Assembly (NCBI RefSeq): GCF_018613805.1
Contig: NZ_JAGGPL010000009.1
Location: forward strand, 1 to 64,000
DNA length: 64,000 nt
From: Arthrobacter sp. ISL-48
GTDB taxonomy: Bacteria > Actinomycetota > Actinomycetes > Actinomycetales > Micrococcaceae
Direction of reading: 5' to 3'
A program made the translations under genes and the position numbers. The notes under the pieces were generated by a model. It did no database searches. It worked only from the letters and a program-made list of their open reading frames with translations, and was not told where the DNA came from. Shown piece by piece: positions 57,699-64,000 of the stretch; position 1 is the stretch's first letter; each line of letters opens with the position of its first letter.

Positions 57699-59269
57699 TG
57701 GCTGCTGCCCACGCCGGCGCCGCCGTTGCGGTGCGTCCCGCCGCGGTTTCCGCCCGCGGCTGGGGCTGGCGGCACTCCGGACGGTCCGCGCCCGCCATCC
57801 GGGGACTGGACCTGGAGATCTGCCCCGGTGAGAGGGTGCTGCTCCTGGGCGCCTCCGGCGCGGGCAAGTCCACGCTGCTGCATGCCCTCGCGGGCGTGCT
57901 GGGGGACGAAGGGGACGACGCCGATGAATCGGGGTCGCTGCTGATCGACGGCGTTGCCCCGCGCGAACAGCGCGGACGGTCCGGACTCATGCAGCAGGAC
58001 CCGGAAACGCAGGTGGTGCTCTCGCGGCTCGGTGACGACGTCGCCTTTGGTGCCGAGAACCTGGCGGTGCCCCGGGAGGAGATCTGGAGCCGCGTCCACG
58101 AGGCGCTCGACGACGTCGGACTGCGGCCCGCCGGCGGAGGCGGGGCCGGCCAGCTGGCGCTGGACCACCCGACGTCGGCCCTCTCCGGCGGGCAGAAGCA
58201 GCGCCTCGCGCTGGCGGGCATCCTGGCGATGCGGCCCGGGCTGATCCTGCTGGATGAACCCACAGCAAACCTTGATCCGGCCGGCGTCCTGGAGGTGCGT
58301 GACGCCGTGGGCAGGTGCCTGGACAAGACGGGCGCCACGCTGGTGGTGGTGGAGCACCGGGTGTCCGTGTGGAAAGACCTGGTGGACCGGATCGTGGTGC
58401 TGCAGCCGGGTTCGGCTGCGGCGCCCGCGGTGCTCCTGGACGGCCCGCCTGACCAGGTTCTCGCGGACGCACGGAGCGTGCTGATCGCGGCGGGGGTCTG
58501 GGTGCCCGGATACGTCCCGGCCACGCGGGCCCGCAGCACCGCTGGTTCCGGGGCGCTCCTGCTCGCCGCTGAGGAACTCGCCGTATCCCGCGAACGGCCG
58601 CGCCGCCGCGGCTTCAAATCCGTCCCCCCGTTGCCGGTCCAGGAGGGTATTTCGGCGCAGGTCCGCGAGGGCCAGGCCTTGACAGTGGCCGGCCCCAACG
58701 GCGCCGGGAAATCCACTTTCGCGCTGACACTGGCCGGGTTGCTGGCTCCCGTTGGCGGCAAGATCTCGGCAACGGTGGAACTGAGCCGTGGGGCCGGCAT
58801 CGATCCGTTCAGATGGAAAGCTGACCAACTGATTTCCCGGATCGGAACGGTGTTTCAGGAACCGGAGCACCAGTTCGTCACCGGGCGCGTGCTGGATGAG
58901 CTGATGTTCGGTCCGCGTCATCTGGGCCACGGTGAGGAACGGGTTGACGAGCTCCTGCAACGGCTGCGCCTGACGCACCTGGTGGACGCTAATCCTTTCA
59001 CCCTGTCCGGCGGCGAAAAGCGCCGGCTATCGGTGGCCACAGTACTCGCGGCCCACCCCAATGTCCTGGTGCTGGATGAACCCACGTTCGGCCAGGACGC
59101 CAACACCTGGGCAGAGCTGGCCTCCTTCCTCTCCGAACTGCTGGACGCCGGGACTGCCGTGGTGTCCGTAACCCACGACCAGGAGTTCAGCGCCGTCCTG
59201 GGCGGCACGGAACTGCGCCTTGACCCTGCCTTTGGGAGCGGCGCGCCGCTGGAAGCGGGTGCGGCATGA
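57698..59269 (+). CDS. ykoD: ECF transporter ATPase with two ABC domains
   Basis: 523 residues with two tandem nucleotide-binding domains. First: Walker A GASGAGKS, signature LSGGQKQRLALAGIL, Walker B LILLDEPTANLD. Second: Walker A GPNGAGKSTFA, signature LSGGEKRRLSVATVL, Walker B VLVLDEPTFGQD. It energises the YkoEDC importer. The ATG overlaps the ykoE stop, and the gene overlaps ykoC by four bases. Confidence 0.94.
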   Translation: MAAAHAGAAVAVRPAAVSARGWGWRHSGRSAPAIRGLDLEICPGERVLLLGASGAGKSTLLHALAGVLGDEGDDADESGSLLIDGVAPREQRGRSGLMQQDPETQVVLSRLGDDVAFGAENLAVPREEIWSRVHEALDDVGLRPAGGGGAGQLALDHPTSALSGGQKQRLALAGILAMRPGLILLDEPTANLDPAGVLEVRDAVGRCLDKTGATLVVVEHRVSVWKDLVDRIVVLQPGSAAAPAVLLDGPPDQVLADARSVLIAAGVWVPGYVPATRARSTAGSGALLLAAEELAVSRERPRRRGFKSVPPLPVQEGISAQVREGQALTVAGPNGAGKSTFALTLAGLLAPVGGKISATVELSRGAGIDPFRWKADQLISRIGTVFQEPEHQFVTGRVLDELMFGPRHLGHGEERVDELLQRLRLTHLVDANPFTLSGGEKRRLSVATVLAAHPNVLVLDEPTFGQDANTWAELASFLSELLDAGTAVVSVTHDQEFSAVLGGTELRLDPAFGSGAPLEAGAA

Positions 59270-60060
59270 GGGTGGCACTGAACCTGCGTGGCAACCATGC
59301 GCTCCTGACCCGGGCAAACCCCCTGGCGAAGTTCGCGGCCGTTTTCCTCATCACCCTGGTGCTGGCCCTCTCCATCGATTGGGTGTCCGCCACCACTGCC
59401 CTGGTCATGGAGCTGGCAATCTTCCCGTTGGCCGGACTCACGCTTCCCCTCCTGTGGCAGCGCGCGTGGCCCCTGATTCTCGCCGCAGCCCTGGGCGGCT
59501 GGAGCACCGCGATTGTCGCGGCGGACAGCGGCGCTGTAATGCTCGACGTCGGGATCTGGTCCATCAGTGAGGGTTCGCTTCAGCTGGGGCTGGGTTTCAT
59601 GCTGCGCGGAATGGCGATTGCCCTGCCGGCGATCCTCCTTATGACCTGCACGGACCCCACTGACCTCGCGGATGCGTTGGCCCAGAAGGCCAGGCTGCCG
59701 CACCGCTTTGTCCTTGGCACTCTTGCGGCGATGCGGCTGGTGGGGCTCATGGCGGAAGAATGGCAGACCATTGGCATGGCCCGGCGGGCCCGCGGTGTCG
59801 GCTCCCAGGGGAGCCCGCTTCAGCGGTTGCGCGCCATGCTTGGCCAGAGCTTCGGGCTTCTGGTCCAGGCGATCCGCCGTGCGTCGCGCCTGGCCGTCAC
59901 CATGGAGGCCCGCGGCTTTGGCGGTTCGCAGAGGACCTGGGCCCGTGAATCCACGTACTCGCTGCTGGACATCTGGGTGCTGCTGGGCGGCCTGCTGATT
60001 GCAGTGGCGGCGGTCTTCGCGGCCGTAGGCCTTGGCACGTGGAGCTTCGTCTGGCGCTAG
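59266..60060 (+). CDS. ykoC: ECF transporter transmembrane T component
   Basis: 264 residues with five or six helices. The conserved coupling motifs toward the ATPases are MARRARGVG and MEARGFGGSQRTW, the two A-R-G patterns of EcfT proteins. Third gene of the thiamine-import operon, overlapping ykoD by ATGA. It converges on the secreted GH25-like gene 42 bases away. Confidence 0.92.
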   Translation: MRVALNLRGNHALLTRANPLAKFAAVFLITLVLALSIDWVSATTALVMELAIFPLAGLTLPLLWQRAWPLILAAALGGWSTAIVAADSGAVMLDVGIWSISEGSLQLGLGFMLRGMAIALPAILLMTCTDPTDLADALAQKARLPHRFVLGTLAAMRLVGLMAEEWQTIGMARRARGVGSQGSPLQRLRAMLGQSFGLLVQAIRRASRLAVTMEARGFGGSQRTWARESTYSLLDIWVLLGGLLIAVAAVFAAVGLGTWSFVWR

Positions 60061-60102
60061 GCAGGTGACGCGAAGTGGGCCGCTGCCCGTCCAGGCACGG
60101 AC

Positions 60103-60933
60103 TCAGGCGCAGGAGTGGTCGTAATCGAATCCCCTGGACACAAACTGAGCCAGAGTGACCTTTCCTCCGCCGGTGAGTGGGGCGTTGGAGCAGTTGGTTT
60201 TGGCTCCCGAAGCCGTGCGGGCACCGGCGAGCCAGCTGGGCAGCGAGTACAGGCTGCTGGAACTGCCGACCGTGCCCACTATCTGGCCCCACTGGTAGCT
60301 GGTGGAGTAGATTCCCACGTCCGCCTGGATGCTGTGGAAGAAGTCAGTCATGCCTTCCAGGACAGCCCGGTTGGCGTTCCGGTTAGTGGACCAGCTGTTG
60401 CCGGTCTCCACGTCGAGCCACCACAGGTACTCCGAGGGGGTGCTGATGCCGCGGATGTACGCGTCGTCATATGCCTTCGCATAGCCGTACATGTAGGAGC
60501 AGGCCTCGCCGACGTCGGGGGACTTGCAGGTGCCGTAGGGGTTGTGGACGCTTGTGCCTGCAGGATACTCGTTGCTGGTGGGCCACCAGGTGCCCGCCGT
60601 TCCCGGATTGGCGGTGTTGACGTAAAGGGCCACTTTTGGCTGGCTTGCCACCGCCCCTGACGAAGTGCCCGCCCACTCTAGCTGCCGCGCCAGGCAGGGG
60701 TTGGTGGTGTTGGCCAGGCCGTTGTTCACGCCCACGATGGCGAAGGCCTGGCCGCTGGGGAGGGTCTTATTGCACTGCGGCCAGGACACGTCGTTGCCCA
60801 GCAGCGACTGCGTACCCTCTCCCGGCGACGGGGCGGCGCTGGCCGGCGTGGCCAGGACCAAGCCGAGTACGGTGATGAGCAGGCCCAGCAGACGGGTCGA
60901 AGCGTGCCCTGTTCCGATCAGTCTTCTGGGCAT
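60103..60933 (-). CDS. Secreted GH25-like TIM-barrel protein
   Basis: 276 residues from the ATG at 60933, preceded by GGGAGG; 30 residues of further upstream in-frame sequence are rejected. The signal peptide is RLLGLLITVLGLVLATPASA. The mature protein opens with LLGNDVSWPQCNKTLPSG and has VEWLWWLDVETGNSW-like (YLWWLDVETGNSWSTN) sequence, resembling GH25 lysozyme-like barrels. Conserved carboxylates such as the D and E in LDVETG agree with a hydrolase. Cysteines suggest disulfides. It may be a muralytic or another glycan-binding exported protein. No clear substrate can be named. Confidence 0.75.
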   Translation of the reverse strand: MPRRLIGTGHASTRLLGLLITVLGLVLATPASAAPSPGEGTQSLLGNDVSWPQCNKTLPSGQAFAIVGVNNGLANTTNPCLARQLEWAGTSSGAVASQPKVALYVNTANPGTAGTWWPTSNEYPAGTSVHNPYGTCKSPDVGEACSYMYGYAKAYDDAYIRGISTPSEYLWWLDVETGNSWSTNRNANRAVLEGMTDFFHSIQADVGIYSTSYQWGQIVGTVGSSSSLYSLPSWLAGARTASGAKTNCSNAPLTGGGKVTLAQFVSRGFDYDHSCA

Positions 60934-61074
60934 GGTGGCCTCCCTTGTCCGGCCCGGCGGGACCGGTATTTCAGTGTCCCGCGAGGTGGGCGGCGCGGTC
61001 AAGGACCCCGATGGCGCATGCAACTATCGCACCAGGCGGGTAGGGTGTGAGCTTGAACGCCATAACTATGAAAA

Positions 61075-61103
61075 TTGCTGCCGGAATAGCTCATTTGTGA
61101 TAT
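61075..61103 (+). promoter_or_regulatory. Promoter for a probably leaderless murA-like mRNA
   Basis: TTGCTG at 61075-61080 and TGATAT at 61098-61103 are separated by 17 bases. Start of transcription would lie within about three bases of the ATG at 61113. There is no ribosome binding site in the T-rich stretch before the ATG. Confidence 0.5.
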
Positions 61104-61112
61104 TTTTTTGTC

Positions 61113-62636
61113 ATGACTCAGGAAACTGCCGAATACATCGCCGCCACGCTCCGCGATGCCCGGAACGAGAAAGGCTGGACCCAGGGCCAGCTGGCTGCTG
61201 AGCTTGGAACAAGCCAAAGCGCCATCGCCCGGATGGAGCAGGGCAAGCAGAACCTGAGCCTCAAGATGATCCAGCGCCTCGAAACCATCTTTGGCCGCAG
61301 CATCGTCAACGTGGGCAAACCCCTGATGACTCACCTGCGGGTTGAAGGGGGCCGGACCCTCTCAGGAGCCGTGGACGTCAACAGCAGCAAGAACGCCGGT
61401 GTGGCCCTGCTGTGCGCCAGCCTGATCAATCGGGGCACCACCGTACTGCGCCGGCTCGCCAGGATTGAGGAAGTCAACAGGATCGTCGAGGTGCTCAGCA
61501 GCATCGGCGTCGAATGCACGTGGCTCAATGACACAGACCTCCAGCTCCGCCGCCCGGCGGTCCTCAACCTTGAAGCAATGGATGTGGAGGCTGCCCGCCG
61601 CACCCGGAGCGTCATCATGCTCCTCGGTCCACTCCTGGACCAGTCCGCCGAATACCGCCTTCCCTATGCCGGTGGATGCGATCTGGGGACCAGGACGGTG
61701 GAACCCCATATGCAGGCGCTGCGGCAGTTCGGGCTCGCGGTGGAGGCAACGGCCGGCTTCTACACTGTGCAGGCACCCGCCGAAGATGACCAGAACCGGT
61801 CCTTCGTGCTTACCGAGCGCGGGGATACCGTCACAGAAAACGCCATCATGGCTGCGGCGCACCGGCGCGGAACCACCGTCATCCGCAACGCAAGCCCCAA
61901 CTACATGGTCCAGGACCTGTGCTTCTACCTTCAGATGCTGGGTGTCGGCATCGACGGCGTGGGCACCACCACGCTGAAGATCAGCGGGAAGCCGCTCATC
62001 GACGTCGACATTGAATATTTCCCTTCCGAGGACCCCATCGAGGCGATGAGCCTCATCACCGCCGGTATCGTCACCGACTCCGAAGTGACCATCCGCCGGG
62101 TCCCCATCGAGTTCATGGAGATCGAACTGGCAACGCTGGAGCAGATGGGCCAGCAGCTCGAGATTTCCGGCGAGTACATGGCGCGAAACGGCCGCACCCG
62201 GCTGGTGGACGTGACCACCAAGCCCTCAGAGCTGCGCGCCCCGGAGGACAAGATCCATCCCATGCCGTTCCCCGGCCTGAACATCGACAACTTGCCGTTC
62301 TTCGCCGTGATCGCCGCCAATGCGGAGGGCCAGACCATGATCCACGACTGGGTCTACGAGAACCGGGCCATCTACCTGACTGAACTGAACAGGCTCGGTG
62401 CCCAGGTGCAGCTGCTGGATCCACACCGGATCTACGTCAACGGTCCCACCAAGTGGCGCGCCGCCGAGGTGGGATGCCCCCCGGCCCTCCGCCCGGCCGC
62501 CTGCCTGCTGCTGGCCATGCTCGCTGCTCGCGGTGTGTCCGAGCTGCGCAACATCTACGTGATCGAGCGGGGCTACGAGGACCTGGCCGAACGGCTCAAC
62601 ACCATCGGCGCCAAAATCGAGTACTTCCAGGACTGA
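61113..62636 (+). CDS. XRE-type helix-turn-helix fused to MurA-like enolpyruvyl transferase
   Basis: 507 residues. Residues ~8-62 form an XRE helix-turn-helix (LRDARNEKGWTQGQLAAELG, TSQSAIARMEQGKQNLS). Residues ~72-505 are a UDP-GlcNAc 1-carboxyvinyltransferase fold with catalytic-type residues: Lys-Asn in NSSKNAG (93-94), Cys189 in AGGCDLG, Asp392 in NIDNLPFF and Arg418 in VYENRAIY. The enzyme domain starts peptidoglycan precursor synthesis in canonical MurA. The HTH suggests a bifunctional enzyme-regulator or a sensor of UDP-GlcNAc. Upstream are a plausible -35/-10 pair and no ribosome binding site. Whether another MurA exists in the genome is not visible here. Confidence 0.88.
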   Translation: MTQETAEYIAATLRDARNEKGWTQGQLAAELGTSQSAIARMEQGKQNLSLKMIQRLETIFGRSIVNVGKPLMTHLRVEGGRTLSGAVDVNSSKNAGVALLCASLINRGTTVLRRLARIEEVNRIVEVLSSIGVECTWLNDTDLQLRRPAVLNLEAMDVEAARRTRSVIMLLGPLLDQSAEYRLPYAGGCDLGTRTVEPHMQALRQFGLAVEATAGFYTVQAPAEDDQNRSFVLTERGDTVTENAIMAAAHRRGTTVIRNASPNYMVQDLCFYLQMLGVGIDGVGTTTLKISGKPLIDVDIEYFPSEDPIEAMSLITAGIVTDSEVTIRRVPIEFMEIELATLEQMGQQLEISGEYMARNGRTRLVDVTTKPSELRAPEDKIHPMPFPGLNIDNLPFFAVIAANAEGQTMIHDWVYENRAIYLTELNRLGAQVQLLDPHRIYVNGPTKWRAAEVGCPPALRPAACLLLAMLAARGVSELRNIYVIERGYEDLAERLNTIGAKIEYFQD

Positions 62637-62776
62637 TTCTTCGAAGGCTGACCCGGCGCGAACTGGCAGGTAATTACCCTTCCGAGCGGATTTGAGGGCG
62701 TTATCTGCCCGTTCGCGCTTCGTCATGATCAGCCGTGCCCCGGCATATCCCTGCCCGCTTGAAGCACAATATAAGC

Positions 62777-64000
62777 ATGCGAACATTCGGCGTGGAGGAA
62801 GAACTCCTGATCGTTGATCCGGAGTCGGGGGAACCGCTTGCGCTTGCGGACGCCCTGCTCTCCGGACGGCGCCTTGCGGCCGATGATTCCCCCGAAGATC
62901 CGCACACGCTGGAGACCCAGGATAAATCCGCGTTCGACGACGAGATGGGCTTGAGTGCCGAGCTGAAGCTTGAGCAGATTGAGACCCAGACCCGCCCTTG
63001 CCTGGATTACGGCGAGCTGCTGCGGCAGATCCGGGCTGGCCGCCTGCTCGCCGACCAGGCCGCCCGCAGGAATGGCGCCAGGGTGGCCGCACTCGCCACC
63101 TCACCGCTCGCCTCCACGACCCACACCACACCTGACCCGCGGTATGCCCGCATGCTGGAGCGCTTCGGCCTGACCGCGCAGGAGCAGCTGACCTGCGGAT
63201 TCCATGTACACACCAACGTCGAGTCGGCTGACGAGGGCGTGGCCGTGCTGGACAGGATCCGCGACAAGCTCGCAGTCCTCACCGCGCTCAGCGCCAACTC
63301 ACCCTTCTGGAACGGGATGGAGACAGGCTTCGAAAGTTACCGGACGCAGGCCTGGAACAGGTGGCCGACGTCGGGCCCGTCCGGTGTCTTCGGGACGTAT
63401 TCGGCGTACAGGCGTGTGGTGACGCGGCTGCTGGACAGCGGTGTGATGCTGGACGAAGGCATGATCTACTTCGACGCCCGCCTGTCCAGGAACCACCCGA
63501 CAGTCGAGGTCAGGGTGGCCGACGTCTGTCTCCGGGCGGAGGACGCGGCCCTGATTGCTGTGCTGGTACGGGCAATGGTGGAATCTGCAAGCCGGGAATG
63601 GCACGACGGCGTGGAGCCAGCCCCGGTGCCAACGGTGCTCCTGCGGATGGCCGCGTGGCAGGCCAGCAGCAGCGGAATGGGCGGTGAGCTGCTGGACTTC
63701 GGAACTTTCCGGCCCGCGCCCGCTGCCGACGTGGTGCGTTCGCTCGTTGACTACCTGGAGCCGGTACTCGAGGAGCAGGGTGAACTGGGCCTGGCCCGGG
63801 ACGGCGTTGAGGAGATCATTGCCCGCGGCACCGGCTCTGCGGAACAGCGCCGCGTCCGCGAGACAGTTGCGGAGAAAACCGCGCCCGACGACGCCGGGCT
63901 GGGTTCCGTCGTCGGCCATGCAATCGAGGCGACCATGAGGGGGGCGTCGGGGCTTCCCAAAGTGGACGCCGTGCCGGAACTGCTACGGGTGCGCCAGTCC
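62777..64000 (+). CDS. Carboxylate-amine ligase of the YbdK / glutamate-cysteine-ligase-like family (3' truncated by window end)
   Basis: An in-frame reading from the ATG at 62777 runs 408 codons to the last base without a stop, so the gene continues beyond the window. The N-terminus [18 protein letters not shown] is the YbdK signature. Further motifs are [32 protein letters not shown] (His-rich, ATP/Mg site), [18 protein letters not shown] and [19 protein letters not shown]. YbdK proteins ligate glutamate to an amine substrate with ATP; the acceptor is uncertain. Length is already near the family maximum of about 420. TATAAG just before the start cannot itself be a promoter element because it is too close. 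Confidence 0.9.
   Translation, partial: MRTFGVEEELLIVDPESGEPLALADALLSGRRLAADDSPEDPHTLETQDKSAFDDEMGLSAELKLEQIETQTRPCLDYGELLRQIRAGRLLADQAARRNGARVAALATSPLASTTHTTPDPRYARMLERFGLTAQEQLTCGFHVHTNVESADEGVAVLDRIRDKLAVLTALSANSPFWNGMETGFESYRTQAWNRWPTSGPSGVFGTYSAYRRVVTRLLDSGVMLDEGMIYFDARLSRNHPTVEVRVADVCLRAEDAALIAVLVRAMVESASREWHDGVEPAPVPTVLLRMAAWQASSSGMGGELLDFGTFRPAPAADVVRSLVDYLEPVLEEQGELGLARDGVEEIIARGTGSAEQRRVRETVAEKTAPDDAGLGSVVGHAIEATMRGASGLPKVDAVPELLRVRQS

Noticed and set aside
62640..62776. A terminator or RNA gene between murA-like and ybdK-like genes
   Set aside because: No convincing hairpin with a T tract or known RNA motif was found in these bases.

Overview
The window looks like chromosomal DNA of a high-GC Gram-positive actinobacterium of the Arthrobacter / Pseudarthrobacter group (Micrococcaceae). 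The evidence is GC-rich codon use, GTG starts and ATGA/GTGA overlaps, a short HU protein without the long Lys-rich tail, a bifunctional dCTP deaminase/dUTPase, a PutA lacking the N-terminal DNA-binding domain, a MrpA-MrpB fusion, YkoEDC behind a TPP riboswitch, and a YbdK-type ligase. This is inference from gene content; no database was consulted.

Layout. 0-5 kb: a 5S rRNA (the end of an rRNA operon), a repeat-bearing spacer, the HU gene, a CopD-CtaG copper/cytochrome oxidase assembly fusion and a thioredoxin-NHL protein coupled to it. 5-12 kb: an AbiEi-like/PD-(D/E)xK protein, a membrane-anchored protein of unknown function, a HerA-like ATPase, a pyruvate-oxidase-like ThDP enzyme and a luciferase-like flavin enzyme. 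12.5-15.2 kb: a trehalose-phosphatase/GH15 fusion whose phosphatase half has lost its catalytic aspartates. 15.2-30.4 kb: a two-directional amino-sugar regulon, the most interesting region. Leftward run a RpiR regulator, a SIS protein, a three-gene ABC importer without its own ATPase, and a frameshifted epimerase. Rightward run a BadF-type kinase, NagB, NagA, a DUF5107-TPR protein, a SemiSWEET sugar transporter, an AgaS/GlmS-like SIS protein, a ROK protein, a tagatose-6-phosphate-kinase-like PfkB protein and a class II aldolase. Import, phosphorylation, deacetylation, deamination/isomerisation, second phosphorylation and aldol cleavage are all present, so GlcNAc-type and GalNAc-type routes appear to be merged.

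30-43 kb: an AEC transporter, PanD, a LysR regulator divergent from an amino-acid permease, a striking repeat/terminator locus, PutA, a zinc-ribbon protein, a LysR/MFS divergent pair, an alanine-dehydrogenase-like gene coupled to a 46-residue basic protein, and tRNA-Gly(CCC). 43-49 kb: an SRPBCC protein, a secreted CAP/FG-GAP protein, dCTP deaminase, a KhtTU-like K+/H+ antiporter pair and a UMF1-type MFS transporter. 49-56 kb: a complete mrp antiporter operon (A/B fused, C, D, E, F, G). 56-60 kb: DUF4235 and UPF0303 genes, then the riboswitch-controlled thiamine importer ykoEDC. 60-64 kb: a secreted GH25-like protein, an unusual XRE-MurA fusion with a probable leaderless promoter, and a 3'-truncated YbdK-type glutamate-cysteine-ligase-like gene running off the end.

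Apart from the amino-sugar regulon, points worth a second look are the 32-33 nt GAGAGAG repeat family at two loci with the same inverted layout, the degenerate phosphatase domain of the trehalase fusion, and the XRE-MurA fusion.
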